This document shows positions 23,008 through 34,976 of a DNA stretch of 64,000 nucleotides, one piece after another. The notes beneath the pieces were generated by a model. It did not search any database. It was not told the origin of the DNA and worked only from the letters and a program-made list of their open reading frames with translations. The position numbers and the translations under genes were made by a program. The stretch is taken from NCBI GenBank assembly GCA_002914845.1, contig JXTC01000040.1, forward strand, positions 580,433 through 644,432, written 5' to 3'. Position 1 is the first letter of the stretch; the number at the start of each line of letters is the position of its first letter. This stretch comes from Trema orientale (taxonomy: Eukaryota > Streptophyta > Magnoliopsida > Rosales > Cannabaceae).

Positions 23008-26000
23008 ATGAGTGGAGACCAGAAGCACGGTAAGAAAGAGAAAGGGTCCGATGTGGCTGAGAAAGTTGTGGTTGCCGTTAAGGCATCCAAGGAAATTCCC
23101 AAGACTGCTCTTGTGTGGGCATTGACACATGTTGTTCAACCTGGGGACTGCATAACTCTACTTGTGGTTCTCCCTTCACAAAGTTCAGGTAACTTTGTGT
23201 TGCTTATCGTGTCCACTGTCAACAAACAATTTGGTGATAATTTAATATAATAATGCTTTCTTTGCAGTTTTTATTGTCAAGGGGTTAATCTCTTTAGTCT
23301 ATGTAGTGCGTATTGTTTGATGTAATTGGAAGACCTGCTAGGCTATATTGTTACAGTTGGGATGACTTGTAATATTATTTAGGACTGTTCTTGATTTTCA
23401 TATTCGGTGGTCGTTCAGCTGAATACTTGCTGCTGCCTCAAAATTTGTTTTGAATTTATATGGCCTTGTTACTATCATCTAATATAGTACTACTTTCTAG
23501 GTGAAGGCTAAGGCCGTTGTTTGTATATTAGTTTGTGGAGATGTACTTATTGTGTCGGTTTATTGGGTATTTGTCTTCAATATGAACTTTAATCCTGAGG
23601 TTCAATATGAGTTATCCTTCTAATTTTTGTTTCCTCGTTAATTTTTTACTGGAAATTAAACCAATTTTCTTCATTCTTCAGGTAGAAAATTATGGGGCTT
23701 CCCGAGATTTGCGGGGGACTGTGCTAGTGGTAATCGAAAGTCTCTGTTGGGAACATCATCGGAGCAAAAGAATGATATTAGAGATTCGTGTTCTCAGATG
23801 ATCCTTCAGCTTCATGATGTTTATGATCCAAACAAAGTGAGTGTCTTGTATTATTATCGTGTATTAATCTTTAGCTGCATTTATGTTGACGAAGGCATTT
23901 TATTCTTTCTGATTCACTTTACAGGTAAATGTCAAGATAAAGATCGGCTATGGATCACCTTGTGGATCAGTTGCAGCTGAGGCCAAGAACGCTCAAGCCA
24001 GTTGGGTTGTATTAGACAAGTAATTTTCTATCTACTCAAGTACTTATAATTTTCCCTTGAAGAAACAAGCTTGGAGTATGCAGCTATTGTAATTATATAA
24101 AGTCTTCCTTGAGTTTCTAAATTATAATTTATGTTCTTGCTGTAGAATCATGGATCCTTTATCTCGTCTTACCAGTTTAATTTTTATAGACATCTCAAAC
24201 AAGAAGAAAAACGCTGCATGGAAGAACTGCAATGCAACATTGTGGTTATGAAACGTTCACAGCCAAAAGTTCTTCGCTTGAATTTAAATGGATCACCTAA
24301 GGAGCCTGAATCTGCCAGTCAAGTACCTTCTGAGCTTGATGAAGGGTCTGCAAAGCATCCCAAAAAGAAGGATAATTCTTTAATTACTGTTCGAGTGCCT
24401 GTTGGGACTCCGACTAGTAGTCCAGAGCTAGGGACGCCATTTACAGCAACTGAAGCTGGAACTTCGTCAGTGTCAAATTCAGATCCAGGAACTTCGCCAC
24501 TTTTCATTTCAGAAATAAATGGGGACCTGAAGAAGGAGGAATCATTTAGAACTGAGGGAAATCATGATATTGATGATGCTACTTCAGATTCCGATAGTGA
24601 AAGTTTGTCTCTGTTTTCAGCTAGTTTGAGGTTCCAGCATTGCATAACAGATTTTCTAAATTCCCATAAGCAAATCTCACAGCATGTGGAAGAAAGTTCT
24701 CACAAATCTAGTGATAGGCCTCAGGCCTCATCAGCCAAATCTCTGCTAGACAAGTTCAAGAAACCTGATGGAGATGTTGGAGTTGGAATGCCAAACTACA
24801 GAGGTAATGTGGACTTCAGTGGGAATGTGAGAGAAGCAATTTCACTTTCCAGAAATGCACCTCCTGGCCCTCCTCCATTGTGTTCAATATGTCAACACAA
24901 GGCTCCTGTGTTTGGAAAACCACCTAGATTTTTCACCTATGCTGAGCTGGAGCTTGCTACTGGTGGGTTTTCCCAAGCCAATTTCTTGGCAGAAGGTGGG
25001 TTTGGATCTGTCCACAGAGGAGTACTGCCTGATGGCCAGGCTGTGGCTGTCAAGCAACATAAGTTAGCTAGTTCTCAAGGGGATCTTGAATTCTGCTCAG
25101 AAGTTGAAGTCCTCAGCTGTGCCCAGCATCGTAATGTTGTCATGCTGATTGGCTTTTGTATCGAGGACAGAAGACGATTGCTGGTTTATGAATATATATG
25201 TAATGGATCACTGGATTCTCATCTATATGGTAAGTTTTCTTTCTTTGACAGCAGAAAGCTGATTCTGTTCCAAATTCCAATGTAACTTTACCAAAATACA
25301 TGATAAATTTTATTTTCCCATTCTCTGACATCATCAGTATTATCTTAAGGAGTTCAGTTTTATCCACTAATATATATATCGACATATCTGCTGTTTTATT
25401 TATCCAAAAACAATAAGAGCTTTTGCTAAGGTTCTGTTTTGGATTCACAAAGAAATTGCATGTGTTTTCAGGACAACATCGACAGCCATTAGAATGGTCG
25501 GCACGGCAAAAAGTTGCTGTGGGAGCTGCTCGAGGGCTACGATATCTCCATGAAGAATGCAGAGTAGGTTGCATTGTCCACCGTGACATGCGGCCAAACA
25601 ACATTCTAATCACCCATGATTTTGAACCACTGGTATATAGTAACATCTTAATTTCCTCTATACACTTGGATTGTGAATTGTTGTGTTCAATTCCAATAAG
25701 AGCCTTCTTTTTTCGCCTTTTTTTCAGAAACTCAATAGGACTCTTTTATAGATTGAGATTGACTTGATAGACTACTGACCGAATTGTTTTTTACTTAAGG
25801 TGGGGGATTTTGGCCTTGCAAGGTGGCAGCCTGATGGAGATACTGGTGTGGAAACAAGAGTAATTGGGACATTCGGGTAAATCTCAAGCATGGCCTTACT
25901 GTTATGCTTTGCCTTCCTTTCAATTATCTAACAGCTGTTCCACTGTGATGTAGATATTTGGCTCCAGAATATGCTCAAAGTGGCCAAATCACGGAAAAAG

Positions 26001-26788
26001 CTGATGTATACTCTTTTGGGGTGGTATTGGTGGAGCTCGTTACAGGCAGAAAAGCAGTGGACCTCAATCGACCAAAGGGTCAGCAGTGTCTCACTGAATG
26101 GGTATGATAGAGGGAATCTCAGTTTATCTCTGTTATTAAATTATTGCTTCCTAGTCTCCAGTTTTTTTCATTTTACTTTATAAAAATATTGTTGTAGAAA
26201 ATATGACAACTGTCTGCCGATGTAAACAAAAAGATATGACGAGATTATTCATATTACAGGCCCGGCCATTATTGGAGGATTATGCCATTGATGAACTGAT
26301 TGATCCAAGGCTGGGAAATCAATTTTCGGAACAGGAAGTTTATTGCATGTTGCATGTTGCATCGTTATGCATACGTCGGGATCCCCAATCGAGACCTCGC
26401 ATGTCACAGGTGATGAGAACCCTCTTTACTTGTACCACTTTGCATGACTTGTTTAATAAGGCAATTAACAGAGGTTTAGAGGTTTTCGAGTGTCTTAGAC
26501 TTAAAAATTCCTGACTGATTAGGAGGTTCATGTCTTTTCTTCACGTTCTTAAAGGTACTTCGTATACTGGAGGGTGACATGGTCATGGACTCGAATTTCA
26601 TGTCCACACAAGGATACGACGTGGGAAGCCAGAGTGGTCGTATTTGGCCAGACCAGCAGCACCAGCAATATAGTGGCTCCCTAGCTGCTGAGACGCTGGA
26701 AGAGTTCAGTGGAAAGCTATCTTTTGAGAACTTAAGGCCAGCGTTTTGGGAAAGGGTCAAGGCAAGGGCTTCATGTGAAGATCTGTAA
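23008..26788 (+). CDS. USP-domain receptor-like cytoplasmic kinase (SELMODRAFT_444075 / At1g55200 type)
   Basis: Nine exons: 23008-23188, 23682-23836, 23925-24019, 24190-25229, 25472-25632, 25800-25876, 25954-26101, 26260-26409 and 26555-26788. All introns are GT-AG and the sum encodes 746 residues. The N-terminus (about 12-145) is a universal-stress/adenine-nucleotide-hydrolase-like domain starting [11 protein letters not shown] Ser-rich acidic linker follows, then a CSIC motif (about 375-378) and a PERK-like kinase domain from about 390. The glycine loop reads AEGGFG (about 411-416). Lys432 sits in AVAVK, His-Arg-Asp at 527-529 and Asp-Phe-Gly at 547-549. Family members are often labelled inactive, yet the Lys, HRD and DFG residues are present here; only the usual Lys after HRD-x is Arg. 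There is no signal peptide or membrane segment, so it is likely cytoplasmic. The start is the ATG beginning [10 protein letters not shown]. Substrate unknown. Confidence 0.93.
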
Positions 26789-27746
26789 AGTTCTCACCTA
26801 TTCAGGGATTCATCTTTGCATGTGCTGAAATATGTATCTACCACTTTTTGTAATTTCTCTCGTTTTCTTTTTACTTTTCATAATTTTTAACCTACTGCCC
26901 ACTAGATTTTTGCTTCTGTATAGTAGAAGTAGAAAATATCAAGTTTTTGTAATTCTTTGGCAATGAAGGAAAGCTGGCTTTTTGACATTGTGAAAAACTT
27001 GATGAATATATCTCCCTTGAATAGAAGTTGTCTTCCGCTCGAATCTCCCAGTATATGTGGCAAGCTAAAATATTGTGAAGGAGGGCTGAAAGAGAAGATT
27101 GTCATTGTCAGCAGCGTTTTTGGGGTCCAGTTTTATGTTGGGAACTCCATCAGTTCTGAATCTATAACTTGGATTAGCTGATGTATATTACAAGTTTAAA
27201 GCAGATCTTCACTTAAGAAAAGCACGGGTTTACTTAGTTACCAGAAAGATGCGATGAAGACAGTAACAAGTATCACTGAACGTCTACAACATTAATACCT
27301 CCTGTTTGAATTGTTAAGCATCTCCAAAAGGGCTTAATCTCTGGTCCCAAAAAGGAAATATGAAAAAGAGAGTTGTATCTTCAAGTAATCTGAAAGCTTA
27401 TCAATTATCACCAACAAAATAAATAAAAAAATCTGAATGCTTATCGGCAGAAAGTCACTAAATAGAAACAGTCGGATTAAATTAGATATCTTTATGAGAT
27501 AGAGAGCTCTAAAGTCGGTCATCAACCGCTATTTTCAGCAAATTGGCTCTAATTATGAGTAGCTTTACAACACTCCAGGATACAGGTTGATTTCGGTGAC
27601 CTCATTCTGTTTTCTTCTCCGTCTTTCTCATTTTAGACCTTGCATATCTAGACAGCCAAAAAGAAATAATGAATAGGAGATTTAATCATGCGAAAAAACA
27701 ACCATTTTTATTGAAAAGGTATATGTAACCAAAGAGAACAGAAAAA
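26789..27746. other. Convergent 3' region between kinase and RRM genes
   Basis: This holds the 3' untranslated regions of two genes pointing at each other. Short open frames (for example plus 26,957-27,181) have no recognisable motif and are best read as non-coding. Confidence 0.5.
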
Positions 27747-30258
27747 TTACTCTATGTGCATGCCGCCCCGGTCTGACGATGGTAACACTCGACCACGAAG
27801 TTCGTCCATGACCCTGTTAGCTTGTTTGATATCCTGCCAGGAAAAACAAACTTCATGAAATATTTCGTAAAATACCACGTACTTAGATATTGTAGATAGA
27901 TATAAGATGCCTGCGGCTATGATTTGCGTTTTGCCAGCATCAAGCATGGAGTACCTCAAAATCAGCAAATGCAACAGGCATTCCACCTCTGGCACGCAAT
28001 TTGAGCATATTGAACCCAGAATACCTGGCACCAAGTAGAATTGAAATCATCAAGCTTCCAATCAGAGTGTCCGTTGAGTGATAAGACAATATAATCATGG
28101 AAATAAGCAGTTCTATTATGTCCTTACACAGAAAATACAAAAGTAAATAATCATGAACAAGAATTGAGGCATTATTGCACCAATTCCCAGCCCTCCACCC
28201 CACTGGAGCCGCTAAAAAGGAAAATAAAAGTGAGATGTGTAAATGATTGATATAAGAAGCATAGTTACTCACTGAGACAGAACTTGCTTCAGTTCATCTT
28301 CAGTACAGTTCGGACCTAGGTTTGCAATGAACAGAGTGGAACATGGACTACCATCAATGTTCTTTTCAGGTTGCTGCTAGACAACCAATCGGAAACAGAA
28401 TCAGAATTATAAGTATAGGTCTTGTAGTGGAACTAACATCCAAAAACTTAATCAAAATAACAAAATCTGATCCAACCCAAACAAAAATGATGATTTAAGT
28501 AATTAAAAAAAAGATATTTATTGTATACATCTCGAAGAAATATTAAACATTAAAACCCAGGGACTTGCAGATATTATTGCTAATTGAAAAAGCAGACAAG
28601 AAAGATGGAAAGGGATGTAGAGAGCATGAAATATACTACACAAGTCAACAAATGTAAAATTTCATAAAATACTGTCGTAATATTGCCTACATTTGCAGCA
28701 GGTACTGCATTGTCAGAATCTGCCACTATCTCACCACTGCACATAAGATTCCAAACAAGAAGGTAGATTTAGTGAACAATGAAGTTTGAGATACCCATTT
28801 GTTTTGCATTCTAAAGACTAGAAACATGGAAGTTAAAGAGAGTATCCTATATTTCAACACAAAAGATGTGGTTTCGAAGCGGTTTTAACCTTTTCGTGGT
28901 CACTGAATCAACCTTGTTCCCCGAATCTTGATTTTCGGTATCAGATGATTCATCAGATTCGCTGTCTGCTGAATGTACCATTATGTGCAAGTTAGTCACA
29001 TAACTCTAAGTTCAGGTGGCAATGCCTCCCTCTAGGGATGTATGCCATATGAGAAATTCTAAAGAAAACAAAACATGAGAGAACAATTATATAGCCAAGG
29101 AAGGACAAATTAAAAAGAGCTTCTATTGGAAGTAGAATATTACATCATTAGCATTTTGCTATATAGGAGACAGAAACGAATCAGAAATCAGGAAACTAAC
29201 TTGACAACGTCGATTATTCACTGAAATTTACAAAATGAACAGCACATTACCATCATTACTAGATGTTTCTCGGGTATTATCCCCTTCTTTAGTTCTATTA
29301 TCTATAACAACATAAGCTCCGCTACCTGTGAAAAAGGATCCAAAACAACCTTATATTCAGTACCCAGACAAGTGAAACAAAAATGAATTATCATGTCAAG
29401 AATGTAAGACACACAACGACCTACCCGGTTTACGTTTTCTCCTCGAGTTTGATCTGGCCAGTTCGATGTGCAGAATAGATCCGGTTTGGGGATCAAATTT
29501 CACACCCTGATTATCATTCACAAGATATGTCAATCTAATTCAGACTGCCAACTCAGTCCGTACTCACAAAATCAATAAACAAACAGATAATTTAGCTAGC
29601 CCTTTCGCCTAGAGAATTCCTTAGCTCAAGTAATCGATTTCGAATGCACCAAATCAACCCTAGTTCTTTTGTCATTTTAACCAGAAAATTCCTTTGCTCA
29701 ATTTTCTGACTTACCAAACAACAGAATTAGACAAACAAATAATTGAATTTGGACAAAAAAGAAAGAAATTTATAAACTTGTATTCTCACATTCAACGAAT
29801 GAAGCGCTGCCACCGCTGATTGATGATTGAAAAAGGTAGCAAATGCAACGACCTGAGACACCCAAAAAAAAAACCGAAAGTTATCGTCTTTTCTTCCTAG
29901 TTTCCATCTCTACTTTCTCGCCTACCAAGCAAGTATTGCGCTTTTTTTTTTCTTCCCTATTATAGTTTCTCAGGAACCAAACAGAAACAGTAAAAATAAT
30001 AAGGGATGAAAATTATGAAGTAATGGAATGGACCTGGTTGCCACGGCCGGTGTACTTGAGCTGGCAAGAGTCGAAGCCAGGTCGCCGGCGGAAGAGGTTG
30101 TGAATCTCACGCGCCTTGATGTCGTCGGGGAGGCCGGAGACGAAGAGCGTGTTGATGCCGTTTCGGTCGCTTTTGTCGTGAAGTTGCGGTGGTGGCAGTT
30201 GGTGTTGGTGGTGGTGGAGGTGGTGGTGGTAATAGGGATCGTACGGTGGGTGAGCCAT
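27747..30258 (-). CDS. Two-RRM RNA-binding protein (At3g13700-like)
   Basis: Nine exons on the minus strand: 30258-30034, 29852-29790, 29506-29425, 29325-29251, 28968-28890, 28736-28691, 28376-28273, 28024-27955 and 27833-27747. All introns are GT-AG and they join into an open frame of 276 residues. The N-terminus is His/Pro/Tyr-rich (MAHPPYDPYYHHH). RRM1 runs from about 36 to 110 with RNP2 LFVSGL and an RNP1-like VVAFATFF. A basic KRKP and an acidic Ser/Asp linker follow. RRM2 starts near 203 with LFIANL and ends with the RNP1-like PVAFADFE. This layout matches plant RRM proteins related to fungal scw1 and animal RBPMS. It should bind RNA in nucleus or cytoplasm; targets are unknown. The gene ends tail to tail with the kinase gene, about 960 bases apart. 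Confidence 0.9.
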
Positions 30259-31511
30259 TGGTTAGGGTTCTCCGACGCCGGAGATGGCGGAGCCGGCGGT
30301 GGTGATTTTTCCCTCTGAATGAGAGATTTTCCGGTGAGGGGTTTCGGTTTATCAGCCGTTCAGGTCAGAGTCGTTAAACGGGGACACTCGAGAGCTTTTT
30401 TTTTTTAATAGTGAAAAGGGGAATGGAGTTTGATGGAAACGACAATTAATTGTGATGTCGTTTGACGGAAGGGATGCCGAATTTTGGATCACTGTTTAAA
30501 AGATGGCTGTTTTTCTAATACTGTCAAATAATGGCCGAATTTTGAAACTCATTTGACAAATGACCATTTTTCATATTTCATAGATCAAAATATATTGATT
30601 TATTTTGTTTAAAACTGATTTATTTTTTAAAAAATAGATCAATTAAAAGTCAGCTGTGATCCAATAAAATTAAAAAAATGGCTGTTTATTAAATAGATGT
30701 AAAAAACAATCATTTTTTAAATTAATTTAGAAAACAATGATTCATTCAGGAAAAAAAAAAGGTCATTTCTTATATGTTTAAGTAGGGTTAATTTCACTTA
30801 TGGCACCTAATCTACCATTATTATATTGTACCCCCTTTGCACCCTAATTTTGGCACACCAACCCAAAAAAAAAAAAAAAAAAAACTGTCAAATTAAAATG
30901 ATAGAATGGTCAATTTAGTGGCTATAATTTATGAGTCATTAGTGAAATTAACCATTATTTTTATTTTTATTTTTTCAAAAATTGAAAATCCTAACATAAA
31001 TAGTTTCATCATGATACTGATTTCATAAATCTACTCTTACAAAGCTAAGTGCGTGAAAGTTTTATGGAGAAATTATACAGTAATGTACAATATTCAAAAA
31101 AGAACATTGAAATTTTCAACATTCAAAAAGAAAAATAAATTAAATAAAAAGGAAGGTTGATTTCCCTAATCGCTCTTACATAGACATGTTCATTATTCAT
31201 CAATTGACCGTTATGACTTTTAAATTCGTTGATCTTTTGACAATAAAGCCAATGTCGAAACAATATAAATTAACAACAAAAGGGTATAATGGCTATGATT
31301 TAGAAGCCATTAGTGAAATTAACAATAAAGTATGTTGTTCTTTAAACACAATAATAGATCCATTTTCCGTGAGTCGTCCTTTAGCTTGTAACATTTTGAT
31401 GGTCATTTAAAATTTTTTTGTCGTCTTAAGTCAATAACAACAAGTCGTTTTTCTTCTTAAATGTATTGTCGTAAACGAAATATATCAATAAGTTTGTTGT
31501 TATTTGTAGGA
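30259..31511. other. RRM gene upstream region and AT-rich spacer
   Basis: The first 150 bases, relatively GC-rich, are the likely leader and core promoter of the RRM gene (minus strand). Further out the DNA is AT-rich, with a poly(A) run near 30,865 preceded by a TTTCACTTATGGCACC segment that resembles ends of plant MITEs. The related phrase CATTAGTGAAATTAAC occurs at about 30,937 and 31,308, so this may be decayed repeat DNA. No gene seen. Confidence 0.4.
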
Positions 31512-31868
31512 TAAACTGCAAAAAAATATCTTAAAGTTTGGATTTTCTGCAATTTAAACCCTAAAATTTGGACTCTGTAAAATGATACGTTGAGATTAAG
31601 AATATCTGAAAATTAATACCATGAGTTTACTTTTTGAATAACTTTAATTGGTAAAAGACAATAATATCCTCAAAATTAGGAAAATAATAAAGATTAATTT
31701 AGTTTTAATGTATGATATTATTATTATTTTGTTACTAAAATTGGTCAAAAGTTAGTCCATGGTATTAATTTTCAGAAATTCTTAATTTCAGTGTATTATT
31801 TTGCGGAGTCAAAATTTTAGGGTTTAAATTACAGAACACTCAAATTTTATATATATTTTTTACATTTC
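31512..31868. mobile_element. Fold-back element family B, copy 1
   Basis: The left arm carries AATTTAAACCCTAAAATTTG with GGACTCTGTAAAATGATAC, and TCTGAAAATTAATACCATGA. The right arm carries the inverse TCATGGTATTAATTTTCAGA-like block (about 31,757), then TGTATTATTTTGCGGAGTC and AAAATTTTAGGGTTTAAATT. The arms are about 110 bases and the element about 355. A second copy is at 34,103-34,612. Non-coding. Confidence 0.6.
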
Positions 31869-32064
31869 ACCACCCTTATTTGTATGTTATATGACATTCC
31901 ATTTGAGTAGAAAAAATGTCCAATACGGAGAGAGTTCATTGCGCTTATTATCTAAGATTATTCGTCTATTTTGAAAATAAAACTAATATATCTCCTTTTG
32001 AAAATCTGCTCTCCTTTAATACAAACACTATGTTGGTTATAGTTGTACTCTGCCTTGCTAATGA

Positions 32065-32496
32065 ATAGAGCTGTAAATATGGGTTGCCTAGCCCGACCCG
32101 GCCTGTTTGGGCCAAAATAGAAATTAGTGCCGGGTCGGACTGGATTGTGAATAGTAGCAGGCTGGGCTGGCCTGGAAGTCTAAAAATAAGGCCCATCCCC
32201 ATCCTATAGCTCGATGGCTAAATACCAAGCCGGGCCAAAACTGGGCCAGCCCAGCCCAGCCCAGCTCGATACTATTTTGTAAAAATATTATTTTTTTAAT
32301 ATTAATTACAAAAACGACAAAATATTTAAATTTTTTTTTGACTATCGGGTTGGGCCGGCGAGCTCACTACCTCGGCCCAGCCTTAGGGTCGGGCCTCGCC
32401 CGGACTGTGAATAGTGTCGGGCCAGGCCAGGCCCAAGCCAAATTTGCAGGCCACAGGACGACCCGTTTGGCTCGGCCCATATTTGCAGCTCTACTA
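32065..32496. mobile_element. GC-rich hAT-like MITE
   Basis: The left end reads TAGAGCTGTAAATATGGGTT and the right end reads GGCCCATATTTGCAGCTCTA, a clear inverted repeat. Inside are many GGGCC/GGCCC-type palindromes in an otherwise AT-rich region, with an AT-rich centre. CTAATGA lies just outside both ends (left about 32,057-32,063, right from about 32,497), consistent with a target duplication of 7-8 bases. A TAGRGNTGNAAA terminus and 8-base duplication are typical of plant hAT elements. The GC-rich open frames inside are by-products of composition. Confidence 0.65.
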
Positions 32497-33218
32497 ATGA
32501 CTAGTGTTCACAAACTACTTTTTCGTTTGCCTTTATTCATTTGCTGTCGTTTAGAAATTAGACGACATGTAGTCGTTTTTTTATCTGACATGTCATTCAG
32601 ACCAGTTGCACAAAAATGTGTTATTTATCTTTATTTTGCAAAAGTATTTTTTTTCTTTTGGAATTTTAGGAGGAGTTTAATATTTTTCTTTAAAAAAATG
32701 AGAAAAATATTTTAACTTTGAAGCCTTGATTTTATTAAATTATTTGAAAACAAAATATTTAACTTTTTATTTAAGGAATGGTTATCTTATAGACTTTGGA
32801 AGATAACATACATACTATTTTAGTATCTGATTTTTAAAAAGAATAATGCTATACATCTTGACAAATTATCATGAAAATATAACTTGAATGATATGCCATT
32901 ATATCATTTGTAAATATTTAGTATATGATTCACTTATTATTTGCTACCTAAATTGTCATATTGTTCCAGTTATTTTGATAATATAATTTGTCATGATGTT
33001 TAGCTTTTTGTTTTTAAAAAACTGAGAGTGCGTTTGGTGTAGGATTGGAATTCCATACTAAACCCGTCTTTGGTTTCAAAATTATGTCGTCTTTTGTCTC
33101 ATTGACAATCCTTGGGCAATAGGATTTAATTATTTCAAACTAAAAGTAAGATTAACCCCATAAAATTAAGTCGATAATAATAGTTGCAAACGAATAAGGA
33201 AAATAGGCTTGTGATTTC
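32497..33218. other. AT-rich intergenic spacer
   Basis: No gene or defined element is recognised. The open frame that begins in the MITE at 32,338 and runs out at 32,715 is a composition artefact. Confidence 0.5.
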
Positions 33219-33230
33219 ATGGTAACTCTT

Positions 33231-33402
33231 TTTTTTTTTTTTTTTTAAAGTGGGGCTTAACTAATGACCACCACTTATTACAAATTTAAAGGAAAATAAC
33301 ACACACGCACTCTACCAAGGCTTGAACCCCTGACCCCCCCAAATTCACACACACATCCCACAAGCCTTGGACTAACTGAGCTAGCCTCAGTTGACAATTT
33401 TT
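33231..33402 (-). mobile_element. tRNA-derived SINE with 12-base target duplication
   Basis: Read on the minus strand, the element begins near 33,402 and has GAGGCTAGCTCAGTTAGTCC (Pol III A box) followed about 45 bases later by GGGGTTCAAGCCTTGG (B box). It ends in a poly(A) tail, seen as the plus-strand T run at 33,229-33,246. Perfect 12-base direct repeats ATGGTAACTCTT flank it at 33,219-33,230 and 33,403-33,414. These are the hallmarks of a SINE inserted by target-primed reverse transcription. The intact flanks and clear boxes suggest a fairly young insertion. Confidence 0.85.
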
Positions 33403-33414
33403 ATGGTAACTCTT

Positions 33415-34102
33415 AAACTAACGAAAAGACACAATTACTTTCCGTCATAAAAGAAAGAACACAAAATTTCCACACTAAATTTACTAAATATCTTTTACAA
33501 GTAAAAAATAAAAATAAAAAAAATAAAAGAAGTTAAAAAAATAGCCTCTAACTATATGGAAACCATCACACTCCTTCCCCAAACTTTTTCTTAATGTACC
33601 TTTTTCTATTTCATAAAATATTGGAGCTTAAGTCTATAACCAGATTAATTGGAAATGTGACTTTAAAAGGCAACATCCTTTTCAATCATACTTCATCCTA
33701 CTCTTTCATTTTTATTATTTTTATTTTTTCGATGCTTTATTTTAATATTTGGAAATAAATATTTGGATCATCCAGCCTGCCTATCAAGATGACATCCATT
33801 TCACATTACAGTACGAGATCTTGATGTTGTGTGTCATTCCAATTTCCCGTGTAATTCTCTAACAATATCCACACAATAAAATACTGTTAATATGTCCATC
33901 AATATGATGACGACATATATAGAATTCTTAATTTGAGATTACTCCATCAAAAAATTCCAACATTTTCATTACTAAAATGTTCACAATATTATTCCATTAA
34001 TACCATATACCGTGCAGCTAAAGAACTTCCTAATTATTGATCCTTCGTCTTAGATCAAGATTCATTAAATAAAACCATTGAAATCTCCACAATACTATTC
34101 CA
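33415..34102. other. AT-rich intergenic spacer
   Basis: Nothing recognised beyond low-complexity A- and T-rich sequence. Confidence 0.5.
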
Positions 34103-34612
34103 GGTAAACTACAAAAAATAATCTAAAGTTAAAATATAAAATTTGGAGATAGCACAACACATGTTACATGTAAATTGTCACCATCTAATTGGTGTGTTAA
34201 TACTTACCACAAATAGAATAAACATTATCACTAATTGAATAGTGACAAATCACATGTTACATGTGTTGGTATTAAAATTTTAGTACAAAAGTTGGTACCT
34301 CAAGCATTATCCTAAAATTTGGACTGCAAAATAATGTAGTGAGAAAATTTCTTTAAATTAATACTATGAATTAACTTTTTGGATAATTTTAACTGATAAA
34401 AGACAATAATATCTTCAAAATTAAGTAGAATACTAAGAACTAATATAATTTTAATTAAGAATATTATTATAATTTCATTACCAAAATTGGTTTAGATTAT
34501 AGTATTAATTTTTAGAAATTCTTAATCTTAATGTATTATAATGTATGATTACGTGGAATCCAAACTTTAACATTCTAACTTGAAAATATTTATATATATT
34601 TGCAATTCACAC
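34103..34612. mobile_element. Fold-back element family B, copy 2, with a nested insertion
   Basis: Same family as 31,512-31,868: CCTAAAATTTGGACTGCAAA and TTAATACTATGAATTAACTT on the left, TAGTATTAATTTTTAGAAAT on the right. The left arm is split at about 34,130-34,310 by a smaller inverted-repeat element, with CACATGTTACATGTAAATTG at about 34,150 facing CACATGTTACATGTGTTGG at about 34,250. The inner element therefore inserted after the outer one. Both are non-coding. Confidence 0.5.
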
Positions 34613-34976
34613 TATTATTTCTCTCTTTAATAATATTGATATATAAAATCCAAAAATGTCAAATTTACCCCACAGGCTGTACCATTTCTTACAAATTGAC
34701 CCCATACGTGACCCACAAGACACTTCAAAAAGCAAGCACCAAAGAAATTTGGCCACAACAGACCAGAAGCCTCTAATTTCTTTTTTTCCCAGAAGAACAA
34801 CCAGTCAATCAAATCCATGGAGAAAAACATTAATTTTTTTTTTCAAAATTACACCAAAAAAAAAAAGGAAAAGAAAAAATCACTAATACATAATTACTTG
34901 AATTAAAACCCGATTAAAATTACAGAATCAAAAAAAAAAAAAAAAGAAAAAAAGAAAAAAGAAAGAAAGAGGAGAA

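Noticed and set aside
25140-25646. 168-codon minus-strand frame
   Set aside because: It lies antisense to kinase exons 4-5 and the intron between them, and has no motif.
32338-32715. 125-codon plus-strand frame
   Set aside because: Its first half is the GC-rich inverted-repeat end of a MITE, and the rest is Phe/Lys low-complexity.
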